A DNA stretch of 64,000 bases, from the NCBI GenBank assembly GCA_040387375.1, contig JAZKDW010000048.1, positions 1 to 64,000 of the forward strand. Direction: 5' to 3'. Below, piece by piece: positions 1 to 9,019 of this stretch. The DNA comes from JAZKDW01 sp040387375. Its GTDB lineage: Bacteria; Pseudomonadota; Gammaproteobacteria; Burkholderiales; Burkholderiaceae_D. The first letter of the stretch is position 1. Every line of letters starts with the position of its first letter. A program made the translations under genes and the position numbers. Below the pieces are notes generated by a model that saw only the letters and a program-made list of their open reading frames with translations, was not told the DNA's origin and made no database searches.

Positions 1-52
1 AGGTCCTGACGCCAGCAATGGTGTGGGGGTTCGAGTCCCCCTCCTCGCACCA
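1..52 (+). tRNA. tRNA-Leu, 3' part only (5' end outside window)
   Basis: The visible part has a long variable arm (ACGCC pairing with GGTGT), a T arm of five G-C pairs around TTCGAGT (25-41), the acceptor 3' strand 42-48, discriminator A at 49 and an encoded CCA at 50-52. A long variable arm with A73 fits tRNA-Leu, and tRNA-Leu just before tig is the usual order in Burkholderiales. The anticodon is not in the window; tRNA-Tyr is the less likely alternative. Confidence 0.8.
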
Positions 53-81
53 CAGAATTCTTAATTTTTTGGACGATTCAC

Positions 82-1431
82 ATGGCAACTGCAGTCGAAA
101 CTTTGGACAAACTTGAGCGCCGTATCACGATCACGCTGCCGTTGGCAGATGTGCAGGCGGAAGTTGAAAAGCGTTTGAAAATTCGCGCCCGTACCGCAAA
201 AGCACCTGGCTTCCGTCCAGGCAAGCTTCCGATGAAAATGGTCGCCGCGCAATTCGGCTACCAGGTCGAGAGCGATGTGTTGAACGACAAGGTGGGGCAA
301 GCCTTCAGCGAAGCGGCAAATGAAAACAACCTGCGGGTCGCCGGCTATCCTAAAATCGAACCGAAAACCGGTGACGAAGTAGCCGAAGGCACGATTGCTT
401 TCGATGCCACCTTCGAGATTTATCCCGAAGTGAAAATCGGCGACCTGGCGGCAGCAGAAGTCGAGAAGACCACGACTGAGGTCAGCGAAGCCGAGATCGA
501 CAAGACGATCGAGATCCTGCGCAAGCAACGTGTGCACTACCATGTCAAGGGTGAGCAAGGACCGCATGGCGATGGCGGCGCTGACCTGACTGCACAGAAT
601 GGCGATCGTGTGACGATTGACTTCGTGGGCAAGATTGACGGCGTCGAATTCCCGGGCGGCAAAGCGGACGACTACGCATTCGTGCTCGGCGAAGGCCGCA
701 TGTTGCCAGAGTTCGAAGCCGCCACGATCGGCCTCAAGGTCGGCGAATCCAAAACCTTTCCATTGGCCTTCCCTGAGGATTATCACGGCAAGGACGTCGC
801 GGGCAAGACTGCCGAATTTACCATCACGCTGAAGAAGCTCGAGTGGGCGCATCTGCCTGCGGTTGATGCCGAGTTCGCAAAGTCGCTTGGCGTTGCCGAT
901 GGCGACATGGCAAAAATGCGCGACGATATCAAGAAGAACCTGGAACGTGAAGTCGGCACCCGCGTCAAATCGAAAACCAAAGATAGCGTGATGAATGCGC
1001 TGATCAAGATTTCGGAGTTGGACGTGCCTAAAGCGCTGGTCAACCAGGATGTCGAACGTCTGGTCGAAATGACGCGTCAGGACATGGCCCAGCGCGGCAT
1101 GAACGTCAAGGAGATGCCGTTCCCTCCCGAGCTTTTCACTGCGCAGGCTGAACGCCGCGTACGCTTGGGCCTGATCCTGGCCGAGGTGGTGAAGGCCAAC
1201 AAGCTGCAGGCGACACCGGAGCAGGTCAAGGCGCAAGTCGAAGATTTCGCACAGAGTTACGAAGATCCGCAACAGGTACTGAAGTATTATTTTGGCGACC
1301 GCCAGCGTTTAGCAGAGGTGGAAGCTCTTGTTTTGGAAGAAAACGTCGTCAATTACGTGTTGAGCAAATCAAAAGTGACCGACAAGCCGGTTGCATTCGA
1401 CGAATTGATGGTTGATAACGCGCAGGCGTAA
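82..1431 (+). CDS. tig: trigger factor (ribosome-associated chaperone and PPIase)
   Basis: Trigger factor docks at the ribosome exit tunnel and shields nascent chains; it also has peptidyl-prolyl isomerase activity. The 449-residue product has the family's usual length. The ribosome-binding signature GFRPGK lies at residues 43-48. An FKBP-like domain follows at about 174-260 (GDRVTIDF ... FVLGEGRMLPEFE), then the long helical C-terminal chaperone arms. It starts 30 bases after a tRNA gene and is followed 31 bases later by clpP, the classical tig-clpP-clpX-lon quality-control cluster. Confidence 0.97.
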   Translation: MATAVETLDKLERRITITLPLADVQAEVEKRLKIRARTAKAPGFRPGKLPMKMVAAQFGYQVESDVLNDKVGQAFSEAANENNLRVAGYPKIEPKTGDEVAEGTIAFDATFEIYPEVKIGDLAAAEVEKTTTEVSEAEIDKTIEILRKQRVHYHVKGEQGPHGDGGADLTAQNGDRVTIDFVGKIDGVEFPGGKADDYAFVLGEGRMLPEFEAATIGLKVGESKTFPLAFPEDYHGKDVAGKTAEFTITLKKLEWAHLPAVDAEFAKSLGVADGDMAKMRDDIKKNLEREVGTRVKSKTKDSVMNALIKISELDVPKALVNQDVERLVEMTRQDMAQRGMNVKEMPFPPELFTAQAERRVRLGLILAEVVKANKLQATPEQVKAQVEDFAQSYEDPQQVLKYYFGDRQRLAEVEALVLEENVVNYVLSKSKVTDKPVAFDELMVDNAQA

Positions 1432-1462
1432 CCCGCTTGTGTGTTGTCCATAAGGAAAGCAC

Positions 1463-2089
1463 ATGACAAGAATGAATCAATATTCCGCACTTGATACCCA
1501 GATGCTCGGCATGGTGCCGATGGTCATCGAGCAAAGCGGTCGTGGCGAGCGTGCATACGATATCTATTCACGCTTGCTGAAAGAGCGTGTCATCTTCCTG
1601 GTGGGGCCTGTCAACGACCACACCGCGAACCTGATTGTGGCGCAGATGCTCTTTCTGGAGAGCGAGAATCCTGACAAGGATATTTCGCTCTACATCAATT
1701 CCCCTGGCGGCTCGGTTTCCGCCGGCATGGCGATTTACGACACGATGCAGTTCATCAAGCCGAACGTGTCGACGCTGTGTACCGGTCTGGCGGCATCCAT
1801 GGGTGCATTCCTGCTGGCTGCAGGCGAAAAAGGCAAACGTTTTTCCTTGCCCAATTCGCGCATCATGATTCACCAGCCGCTGGGCGGAGCGCAAGGTCAG
1901 GCTGCCGATATTGAAATCCAGGCGCGTGAGATTCTGTATTTGCGTGAACGCCTGAACGCGATCCTGGCGGAAAAAACTGGCAGGTCAGTCGAGCAGATCA
2001 GCAGGGACACCGATCGTGACAACTTCATGTCAGCCGAGCAGGCTGCTGACTACGGCATGATCGACAAGGTGCTGACGAACCGGAACTAA
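1463..2089 (+). CDS. clpP: ATP-dependent Clp protease proteolytic subunit ClpP
   Basis: ClpP forms the double heptameric serine-protease chamber fed by ClpX or ClpA. The 208-residue product carries the full catalytic triad region: Ser112 in GLAASMGAF, His137 in IMIHQP, and an Asp near 186, one residue offset from E. coli numbering. The oxyanion-forming segment SPGGSVSAG is at 80-88. The chosen ATG follows AAGGA at good spacing; a second Met at residue 4 is an alternative. The N-terminal residues are probably processed autocatalytically, as in the family. Confidence 0.97.
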   Translation: MTRMNQYSALDTQMLGMVPMVIEQSGRGERAYDIYSRLLKERVIFLVGPVNDHTANLIVAQMLFLESENPDKDISLYINSPGGSVSAGMAIYDTMQFIKPNVSTLCTGLAASMGAFLLAAGEKGKRFSLPNSRIMIHQPLGGAQGQAADIEIQAREILYLRERLNAILAEKTGRSVEQISRDTDRDNFMSAEQAADYGMIDKVLTNRN

Positions 2090-2113
2090 GGAATAAAAAT
2101 TCTCATGCGGAGC

Positions 2114-2151
2114 ACGCCCGGACGCAGGTTTGTTCGGGCGTTTCGCTTTTT
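2114..2151 (+). terminator. hairpin with T-rich tail after clpP
   Basis: A 7-bp stem (ACGCCCG at 2114-2120 with CGGGCGT at 2135-2141) is followed by a T-rich stretch up to 2151. It could terminate or attenuate transcription between clpP and clpX, which are 189 bases apart. The loop is long (14 bases), so it is a modest terminator at best. Confidence 0.4.
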
Positions 2152-2278
2152 GCGGCTTGAATTCCAACGCAATCTCTGATGACGAATTTCTGCCGGCTTG
2201 CCCAATTTCTTGCGCAGCTTCGTGACGAATTCGGAATTCGCAGGTAAGATCAAACTACATTTACCATTACTTTTCCCC

Positions 2279-3547
2279 ATGTCCGATAAAAAGTCTTCCT
2301 CAGGCGAAAAATTGCTTTATTGCTCATTTTGTGGCAAGAGCCAGCATGAGGTAAAAAAACTCATTGCAGGTCCGTCGGTATTCATTTGTGACGAGTGCAT
2401 CGACCTCTGCAACGACATCATTCGTGATGAAGCGTCCAGTGTCGAGTCGGTCGCCGGTCCCAAGTCGGACCTGCCGACACCGCAGGAAATCTGCGAATTG
2501 CTCGGCCAGTACGTAATCGGTCAGGAAACGGCGAAGCGAATCTTGTCCGTCGCCGTGTATAACCATTACAAGCGCCTGAAGCATCTTGGCAAAAAGGATG
2601 AGGTTGAACTGGCCAAGAGCAATATCCTGCTGGTCGGCCCGACTGGCTCGGGAAAAACGCTGCTGGCGCAAACGCTGGCCCGCATGCTGAATGTGCCGTT
2701 CGTGATCGCCGATGCGACGACGCTGACTGAAGCAGGTTATGTCGGTGAAGACGTCGAAAACATCATCCAGAAACTTTTGCAGAACTGTAATTACGAAGTC
2801 GAAAAAGCCCAGAAGGGTATTGTCTACATCGATGAAATCGACAAGATTTCACGCAAGTCGGACAATCCGTCGATCACCCGCGACGTCTCGGGCGAGGGTG
2901 TGCAGCAGGCACTGCTCAAGCTGATCGAAGGCACGATGGCATCGGTGCCGCCGCAGGGCGGGCGCAAACATCCTAACCAGGATTTTGTGCAGATCGATAC
3001 CACCAACATCATGTTCATCTGCGGCGGCGCGTTTGACGGTCTGGCAAAGATCATTTCGAATCGCTCCGAAAAGAGCGGCATCGGATTTTCGGCGAGCGTC
3101 AAGAGTCAGAAAGAGCGCACCGCCAGTGAAGTGCTGCTCGAAGCGGAGCCGGAAGACCTGATCAAGTTCGGCTTGATTCCCGAACTGGTCGGCCGCCTGC
3201 CTGTGGTAGCGACCTTGAGCGAATTGAACGAAGCCGCGCTGATCGAGATTCTGCTGGAGCCGAAGAATGCGCTCATCAAGCAGTATTCGAAGCTGTTGCA
3301 GATGGAAGGCGCCGAACTGGAAGTCAGGCCGGCAGCCTTGCACGCGATTGCACGCAAGGCGCTGGCACGCAAGACGGGTGCGCGCGGTTTGCGGTCGATA
3401 CTTGAACATGCCTTGCTGGAGGTGATGTATGAGCTGCCAAGCCAGCAAAACGTGGCCAAGGTGGTCATCGATGAAGGCACCATCACCAACGGCGCCAAAC
3501 CTTTGCTGATTTATCACGAGCCGCAAAAAGTATCGGGCGCCAAATAA
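2279..3547 (+). CDS. clpX: ATP-dependent Clp protease ATP-binding subunit ClpX
   Basis: ClpX is the AAA+ unfoldase that recognises tagged substrates and threads them into ClpP. The start at 2279 gives 422 residues and puts the N-terminal zinc-binding domain at the proper end (Cys15, Cys18, Cys37, Cys40). The frame stays open back to 2198, but the 27 extra residues have no family counterpart. Walker A GPTGSGKT is near 119-126 and Walker B with DEIDK near 183. The IGF loop that docks onto ClpP is near 268-270. It is downstream of clpP and upstream of lon, same strand. Confidence 0.97.
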   Translation: MSDKKSSSGEKLLYCSFCGKSQHEVKKLIAGPSVFICDECIDLCNDIIRDEASSVESVAGPKSDLPTPQEICELLGQYVIGQETAKRILSVAVYNHYKRLKHLGKKDEVELAKSNILLVGPTGSGKTLLAQTLARMLNVPFVIADATTLTEAGYVGEDVENIIQKLLQNCNYEVEKAQKGIVYIDEIDKISRKSDNPSITRDVSGEGVQQALLKLIEGTMASVPPQGGRKHPNQDFVQIDTTNIMFICGGAFDGLAKIISNRSEKSGIGFSASVKSQKERTASEVLLEAEPEDLIKFGLIPELVGRLPVVATLSELNEAALIEILLEPKNALIKQYSKLLQMEGAELEVRPAALHAIARKALARKTGARGLRSILEHALLEVMYELPSQQNVAKVVIDEGTITNGAKPLLIYHEPQKVSGAK

Positions 3548-3694
3548 TTGTGGTTTCCTGAATTGACAGCTGAACCAACTAGCTGTCAAATCGATAAAAA
3601 CATCCAAAAAGTAGGGTTTTAGAACCGGTTTTTGAACAAACGCAGTACAATCAAATTAATCGGATCAATCAGAAATCAGACAGGCTTCCATCGT

Positions 3695-3733
3695 AAAGCC
3701 ACTCGCGGGTAACATCGTGTGTGGCTTTTTTTA
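3695..3733 (+). terminator. rho-independent terminator after clpX
   Basis: AAAGCCAC (3695-3702) pairs perfectly with GTGGCTTT (3721-3728) and is followed by more T residues. It lies in the 287-base gap between clpX and lon, so lon is likely to have its own promoter downstream of it. Confidence 0.6.
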
Positions 3734-3834
3734 TTGTTCTTTTGTATGAAGTAAAAGCGATTATTGTTGGCCGGGGGCTTGTGTTTCGGCTACTCGCGCC
3801 AACATCATTAACAGGTTTTTTGATAAGGCTCGCC

Positions 3835-6246
3835 ATGACGACTACTTCTACACTTACTGAACACACTCAATTGCCGCTATTGCCATTGCGCGATGTGGTT
3901 GTCTTTCCGCATATGGTCATACCGCTTTTTGTCGGCCGGCCTAAATCGATCAAGGCCCTTGAGGCCGCGATGGAGCAAGGAAAGAGCATCATGCTCGCTG
4001 CCCAGAAGGCAGCGGCCAAGGATGAACCGTCGCCTGACGATATCTATGAGATCGGCTGCGTCGCCAATATCCTGCAGATGCTGAAACTCCCCGACGGCAC
4101 GGTCAAGGTGCTTGTTGAAGGCGCGCAGCGTGCACGCATACACCGCATCTCCGAACTGGACACCCACTTTGTGGCTGACCTCACCCCGGTCGAATCCGAG
4201 GCGGGTGATGAATCCGAAGTCGAGGCAATGCGGCGCGCGATTGTGCAGCAGTTTGACCAATACGTAAAACTGAACAAGAAGATCCCGCCAGAGATCCTGA
4301 CCTCGCTTGCGGGCATTGACGATGCCGGCCGCCTGGCAGACACGATCGCCGCGCACCTGCCCCTGAAGCTCGAGCAAAAGCAGGTCATTCTCGAAATTTT
4401 CAATGTCGCAAAGCGGCATGAACACCTGCTCGGTCAACTCGAAGGTGAACTCGATATTCTCCAGGTCGAGAAGCGTATCCGCGGACGTGTAAAACGTCAG
4501 ATGGAAAAATCGCAGCGCGAGTATTACCTCAACGAGCAAGTCAAGGCGATCCAGAAGGAACTGGGCGAAGGTGAAGAGGGCGCCGATCTCGAAGAGCTCG
4601 AGAAAAAGATCGTGCTCGCCAAAATGCCGAAGGACGCACGCGAAAAAGCGCAGAGCGAACTGAAAAAGCTCAAGCTGATGTCACCGATGTCGGCCGAAGC
4701 CACTGTGGTGCGCAACTATATCGACACGCTGGTCGGACTGCCATGGAAGAAAAAATCCAAGGTCAATAACGACCTGTCGAATGCTGAAAAGGTGCTTGAG
4801 GACGACCACTACGGCCTCGACAAGGTAAAAGAACGCATCCTGGAATACCTTGCCGTGCAACAGCGCGTTGACAAGCTCAAGGCGCCGATCCTGTGTTTCG
4901 TCGGTCCTCCGGGCGTCGGCAAGACCTCGCTTGGGCAGTCGATTGCACGTGCGACAAACCGCAAGTTTGTTCGGATGGCATTGGGCGGCGTGCGTGATGA
5001 AGCGGAAATCCGTGGCCATCGCCGTACCTATATCGGCTCCATGCCCGGAAAAATCCTGCAGAGCCTGTCGAAGTCCGGCGTTCGCAATCCATTGTTCCTG
5101 CTGGACGAGATCGACAAGCTGGGCATGGACTTCCGTGGCGATCCCTCATCGGCCTTGCTTGAAGTGCTGGATCCGGAACAGAACCACACCTTTTCCGATC
5201 ATTATGTCGAAGTCGATTTTGATCTGTCGGATGTGATGTTCGTCGCGACGTCGAATTCCTATAACATCCCGCCGGCATTGCTCGACCGGATGGAAGTGAT
5301 TCGTTTGTCCGGCTACACCGAGGATGAGAAGACCAGCATCGCGCAGCGTTACCTGCTGCCGAAGCAGATCAAGAACAACGGGCTGAAGGAAGATGAAATC
5401 AGCGTAGCGGAAGGCGCCATCCGCGACATCATCCGTTATTACACGCGGGAAGCAGGCGTGCGGTCGCTGGAACGGGAAATCTCCAAGATCTGCCGCAAGG
5501 TAGTGAAGATGCTGCTGCTCAAGAAGCAGGACAAGAAAGTCACGGTCACGTCGAAGAATATCGACAAGTTCCTCGGCGTGCGCCGATTTGATTTCGGCAT
5601 GGCGGAGAAAGATAACCAGGTTGGCCAGGTTGTCGGACTTGCGTGGACTGAAGTGGGCGGCGACCTGCTGACGATCGAGGCGATCACGATGCCGGGTAAA
5701 GGCGGCATCATCCGCACCGGAACGCTGGGTGATGTAATGAAGGAGTCGATCGAAGCAGCGCGCACAGTTGTCCGCAGCCGTGCGAAGGCACTCGGCATCA
5801 AGAGTGACATTTTCGAGAAGAGCGACATCCACATACACGTGCCGGAAGGTGCAACGCCGAAGGATGGTCCGTCCGCCGGCATTGCGATGACAACGGCGCT
5901 GGTGTCGATTTTCACCGGCATTCCAGTGCGTGCGGATGTGGCGATGACCGGAGAAATCACCTTGCGCGGCGAAGTGTTGCCTATCGGTGGCTTGAAAGAA
6001 AAACTGCTTGCGGCGCATCGCGGCGGCATCAAGACCGTCCTGATTCCCGAGCAAAACGTGAAAGATCTTGCGGAGATTCCGGACAACGTCAAAAACAAGC
6101 TGGAAATTGTGCCGGTCCGATGGATCGACAAGGTACTTGAAGTTGCTCTCGAGCGACACCCTGTGCCGCTGACCGAGGAAGAAGTGCCTGCAGCAGCGGT
6201 CACCAAGCCTGCCGGTCAACCTGATCCCAACGTGGTCAAGCATTGA
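3835..6246 (+). CDS. lon: ATP-dependent protease Lon (La)
   Basis: Lon degrades misfolded and regulatory proteins in the cytoplasm as a homohexamer. From the ATG at 3835 it has 803 residues, close to E. coli Lon (784). The N-terminal substrate-binding domain starts at LPLLPLRDVVVFPHM. Walker A GPPGVGKT is at 357-364 and Walker B FLLDEIDK follows. The serine-lysine dyad is Ser680 (in KDGPSAG) and Lys723 (in GGLKEKLL). The frame is open upstream to 3721, but that stretch overlaps the preceding terminator hairpin and codes for no family sequence, so the shorter start is preferred. Confidence 0.97.
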   Translation: MTTTSTLTEHTQLPLLPLRDVVVFPHMVIPLFVGRPKSIKALEAAMEQGKSIMLAAQKAAAKDEPSPDDIYEIGCVANILQMLKLPDGTVKVLVEGAQRARIHRISELDTHFVADLTPVESEAGDESEVEAMRRAIVQQFDQYVKLNKKIPPEILTSLAGIDDAGRLADTIAAHLPLKLEQKQVILEIFNVAKRHEHLLGQLEGELDILQVEKRIRGRVKRQMEKSQREYYLNEQVKAIQKELGEGEEGADLEELEKKIVLAKMPKDAREKAQSELKKLKLMSPMSAEATVVRNYIDTLVGLPWKKKSKVNNDLSNAEKVLEDDHYGLDKVKERILEYLAVQQRVDKLKAPILCFVGPPGVGKTSLGQSIARATNRKFVRMALGGVRDEAEIRGHRRTYIGSMPGKILQSLSKSGVRNPLFLLDEIDKLGMDFRGDPSSALLEVLDPEQNHTFSDHYVEVDFDLSDVMFVATSNSYNIPPALLDRMEVIRLSGYTEDEKTSIAQRYLLPKQIKNNGLKEDEISVAEGAIRDIIRYYTREAGVRSLEREISKICRKVVKMLLLKKQDKKVTVTSKNIDKFLGVRRFDFGMAEKDNQVGQVVGLAWTEVGGDLLTIEAITMPGKGGIIRTGTLGDVMKESIEAARTVVRSRAKALGIKSDIFEKSDIHIHVPEGATPKDGPSAGIAMTTALVSIFTGIPVRADVAMTGEITLRGEVLPIGGLKEKLLAAHRGGIKTVLIPEQNVKDLAEIPDNVKNKLEIVPVRWIDKVLEVALERHPVPLTEEEVPAAAVTKPAGQPDPNVVKH

Positions 6247-6265
6247 TCAATTCAAGGCATCCATG

Positions 6266-6293
6266 AAAAACGCTCTTCGGAGCGTTTTTTTTC
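6266..6293 (+). terminator. rho-independent terminator after lon
   Basis: AAAAACGCTC (6266-6275), loop TTCG, GAGCGTTTTT (6280-6289) followed by further T. It is a textbook tetraloop terminator 20 bases after the lon stop. Confidence 0.92.
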
Positions 6294-6317
6294 GTCCATG
6301 GACACAAGGCAAAGCGC

Positions 6318-6346
6318 TTGACTTAAGGGCACGCCGCTTGTTTAAT
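6318..6346 (+). promoter_or_regulatory. sigma70-type promoter of hupB
   Basis: TTGACT (6318-6323) and TTTAAT (6341-6346) are separated by exactly 17 bases. They lie just downstream of the lon terminator and 71 bases before the hupB start, so hupB is read independently of lon. Confidence 0.65.
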
Positions 6347-6416
6347 GGTTGCTGCGGATTTTTTCTGTATCGCATGTTGGACGCAAGACAATAAAAAAAT
6401 AATTCAGGGGGGACAA

Positions 6417-6689
6417 GTGAATAAAACAGATCTGGTCGATCATATTTCCGCATCCGCGGATATTTCCAAAATCACGGCAACACGCGCGCTTGAGGCGATG
6501 GTGTCTGCGGTTAAAACGACCTTGAAAAAAGATGGCACGGTGACGCTGGTTGGTTTTGGCACGTTTTCAGTAAGCAAGCGCGCGGCACGTACCGGCCGTA
6601 ATCCCCGTACCGGCGGTGAGATTGACATCGTTGCAGCCAAAGTGCCTAAATTTAAGCCTGGCAAAGCATTGAAAGATGCTGTAAACTAG
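6417..6689 (+). CDS. hupB: DNA-binding protein HU-beta
   Basis: HU is a small nucleoid protein that bends DNA as a dimer. A GTG start at 6417, seven bases after a strong GGGGGG ribosome site, gives the exact family length of 90 residues beginning MNKTDLVDHI. The DNA-binding beta arm is recognised by GRNPRTG, and the C-terminal KFKPGKALKDAVN is typical. The frame is open upstream to 6345, but that part overlaps the promoter and is not HU-like. The lon-hupB order is widely conserved. Confidence 0.96.
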   Translation: MNKTDLVDHISASADISKITATRALEAMVSAVKTTLKKDGTVTLVGFGTFSVSKRAARTGRNPRTGGEIDIVAAKVPKFKPGKALKDAVN

Positions 6690-6745
6690 CGTTCTTTTGG
6701 CGTGGTGACAAACGCCAGAAATTCGGCTGGCTAAGATGAAGATTC

Positions 6746-6821
6746 GGGTGCTTAGCTCAGTTGGTAGAGCGGCGCCCTTACAAGGCGTAGGTCGGGAGTT
6801 CGAGCCTCTCAGCACCCACCA
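6746..6821 (+). tRNA. tRNA-Val (anticodon TAC)
   Basis: 76 bases from GGGTGCT to an encoded CCA. The anticodon loop CCTTACAAG gives anticodon TAC. The D arm (TAGCTCAGTTGG) and T arm (GGGAGTTCGAGCCTCTC) are regular, and the acceptor strands GGGTGCT/AGCACCC pair completely. Confidence 0.97.
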
Positions 6822-6872
6822 ATCAGCCGAAATGGCGCTTTGCAAAGCGCAGCTTTAAAGTTCATGTAATTA

Positions 6873-6949
6873 GGAGTGGTAGTTCAGCTGGTTAGAATAC
6901 CGGCCTGTCACGCCGGGGGTCGCGGGTTCGAGTCCCGTCCACTCCGCCA
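6873..6949 (+). tRNA. tRNA-Asp (anticodon GTC)
   Basis: 77 bases from GGAGTGG to an encoded CCA at 6947-6949. The anticodon loop CCTGTCACG gives GTC. It follows tRNA-Val by 51 bases, so the two are probably cotranscribed and end at the hairpin that follows. Confidence 0.97.
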
Positions 6950-6954
6950 AAATC

Positions 6955-6983
6955 AAAAAGGCGAACTTATGTTCGCCTTTTTT
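6955..6983 (+). terminator. rho-independent terminator after the tRNA pair
   Basis: AAAAAGGCGAAC (6955-6966), loop TTAT, GTTCGCC plus a six-T run (6971-6983). It is a strong terminator placed five bases after tRNA-Asp. Confidence 0.93.
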
Positions 6984-7027
6984 CATATGCGATAAAATTA
7001 TCGTACTCTGTCTGTGAATGGCTGACC

Positions 7028-8941
7028 ATGTTTGAATTTATTCGTACTCACAAGCGGCTGATGCAATTTGCCTTGCTGCTAGTCATATTTCCTTCTTTCG
7101 CGCTGGTCGGACTCGAAAGCTACAAGAGTCTGGATGGCGGTGGCGGCACGGTCGCCAAGGTGGCGGGACAATCGATCACGCAGCAGGAGTGGGATGCCGC
7201 GCAACGCCAGCAAATGGAACGTTTTCGCCAGATGTTTGGCCAGCAATTCGATCCGAAGATGATCGATACGCCTGAAGCCAAACAAAGCATTCTGGAAAAC
7301 CTGATCGCCCAGAAATCGCTTGCCGCGGAAGCAGCGCGCAACAACCTGTCGGTTTCCGATCAGTCATTGCAGCAATCGATCCTGGCAATTCCCGATCTTG
7401 CTACACCCGATGGCAAATTCGACGTTGAGCGTTACAAGGCATTGCTCGGAGCGCAAGGCATGACTCCAGCGATGTACGAAGACCGGCTGCGGCGCGATCT
7501 TGCGTTACAGCAGCTCAACGCCGCAATCCAGTCAACCTCCTTCGTACCAAAGTCGGTATCGACCCGCCTGTCCGACATCAATGACCAGGAGCGTGAAGTT
7601 CAGGAGCTGCAATTCAAGGCGGCGGATTATGTCTCGCAGGTGAAAGTTACCGATGACATGCTCAAGGACTATTACAACAAGAACGGCAAGCAGTTTGAAC
7701 TGCCTGAACTGATCAAGGCCGAGTATGTGGTCTTGAATGCTGACGCCATTGCCGCGCAAACGACGGTCACCGATGCCGACGTCAAATCGTATTATGAGCA
7801 GAACGCAAAACGCTACTCGGTCGACGAGCAGCGCCGCGCGAGCCATATTCTGATTACGGCGAATAAAGGCGCCAGCGCCGCTGAAAAAACCGCCGCCAGG
7901 GAAAAAGCAGAAAAGCTGCTTGCGCAAGTGCGCGCGAATCCAGCCGATTTTGCCCGGCTCGCAAAAGAGAATTCGCAGGATCCCGGCTCTGCCGAGCGTG
8001 GTGGCGATCTTGATTTCTTTGGCAAGGGCATGATGGTCAAGGAATTCGAAGACACGGCGTACAAGCTCAAGCAGGGTGAGATCAGTGGTGTTGTGCAATC
8101 CGATTTCGGGTATCACATCATTCAGTTGACCGCGATCAAGCCGGCAGCCGTAAAAACGCTGGATGAAGTGAAGGGTGAAATCGCAGCCGAAATCAAAAAG
8201 CAACTGGCCGCGAAAAAATACACGGAACTGAGCGAATCCTTTTCAAGCACGGTCTATGAGCAGGCTGATAGCCTGAAGCCGGTCGCTGACAAGCTGAAGT
8301 TGAAGATCGAGACAGCAGCGAATCTTGCGCGTGTACCGAATCCCGCCGCTGCGCCGACCGCGCCTTTCAACCATCCGAAATTCCTGGCCGCGTTGTTCGC
8401 GGATGAGGCGATCAAGAACAAGCACAACACGGAAGTAGTGGAAGTGGCGCCGAATACACTGGTCGCTGGCCGTGTCGTTGAATACAAGCCCGTGACCAAA
8501 CGTCCGTTTGAAGAAGTGAAAGCGCAGGTACTGCAGCAGGTCACGCAAGCGGAAGCAACCCGTCTTGCCAAAGCAGCCGGAGAAGCCAAGCTGGCCGAGG
8601 TGAAAACGAAGGGTGATGCAGCCAGTTTTGCTTCACCCAAATTGCTGTCGCGCACCAAGAATGAAGGTCTGGATGAACAGTCGTTCCTGGCGGTGATGAA
8701 GGCCAGTGCGATCAAGCTGCCGGCCTATGTCGGCGTCGAATTGCCGGGCCAGGGGTATCACATCTACCGCATCAACAAGGTGGCGCAGGCAGCGACGACG
8801 GACAATGCCCGTCGTCAGGCGGAGCAGCAGCAAATTCTGAATGCGCAGGCGCAGCAGGAAATGGTTGCGTATATCGACGTGCTGAAGAAGAAGGCAAAAG
8901 TCGAGATACTGAAACCAGCGGTGGCTCCGGTCGCGAAATAA
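7028..8941 (+). CDS. ppiD: SurA N-terminal/parvulin-domain periplasmic folding factor (PpiD-type)
   Basis: PpiD is an inner-membrane-anchored periplasmic chaperone near the Sec translocon. The 637-residue product has a short cytoplasmic N-terminus (MFEFIRTHKR), one membrane segment at about 11-30, a SurA-like chaperone region, and one parvulin domain at about 267-366. The parvulin domain starts at RRASHILI and ends at FGYHIIQL, with the family motif GGDLDFFGKG. Length and layout match PpiD (about 620 residues). It is the usual last gene of the clp-lon-hup-tRNA block. Confidence 0.94.
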   Translation: MFEFIRTHKRLMQFALLLVIFPSFALVGLESYKSLDGGGGTVAKVAGQSITQQEWDAAQRQQMERFRQMFGQQFDPKMIDTPEAKQSILENLIAQKSLAAEAARNNLSVSDQSLQQSILAIPDLATPDGKFDVERYKALLGAQGMTPAMYEDRLRRDLALQQLNAAIQSTSFVPKSVSTRLSDINDQEREVQELQFKAADYVSQVKVTDDMLKDYYNKNGKQFELPELIKAEYVVLNADAIAAQTTVTDADVKSYYEQNAKRYSVDEQRRASHILITANKGASAAEKTAAREKAEKLLAQVRANPADFARLAKENSQDPGSAERGGDLDFFGKGMMVKEFEDTAYKLKQGEISGVVQSDFGYHIIQLTAIKPAAVKTLDEVKGEIAAEIKKQLAAKKYTELSESFSSTVYEQADSLKPVADKLKLKIETAANLARVPNPAAAPTAPFNHPKFLAALFADEAIKNKHNTEVVEVAPNTLVAGRVVEYKPVTKRPFEEVKAQVLQQVTQAEATRLAKAAGEAKLAEVKTKGDAASFASPKLLSRTKNEGLDEQSFLAVMKASAIKLPAYVGVELPGQGYHIYRINKVAQAATTDNARRQAEQQQILNAQAQQEMVAYIDVLKKKAKVEILKPAVAPVAK

Positions 8942-8954
8942 CCTGGCGCACTAT

Positions 8955-8985
8955 AAAAAACCGCTCGGATCGAGCGGTTTTTTTT
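8955..8985 (+). terminator. rho-independent terminator after ppiD
   Basis: AAAAAACCGCTCG (8955-8967), loop GAT, CGAGCGG (8971-8977) and a run of eight T. It lies 14 bases after the ppiD stop. Confidence 0.93.
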
Positions 8986-9019
8986 CGGCTTGGGACCGCG
9001 TGCTTTGGTTTGCTTCCAT

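Noticed and set aside
61..1272. 403-codon open frame opposite tig
   Set aside because: Lies wholly antisense to trigger factor; its composition follows the third-position bias of the real gene and no family is recognisable.
3721..3834. Extended N-terminus for Lon
   Set aside because: The 38 extra codons begin inside the terminator stem and are not Lon-like; ATG at 3835 gives the family start.
5146..6243. 365-codon open frame opposite lon
   Set aside because: Antisense shadow; Lon catalytic motifs are on the plus strand.
6690..6745. Hairpin between hupB and tRNA-Val as a terminator
   Set aside because: TGGCGT/ACGCCA is a short stem without a T tract; not enough to call.
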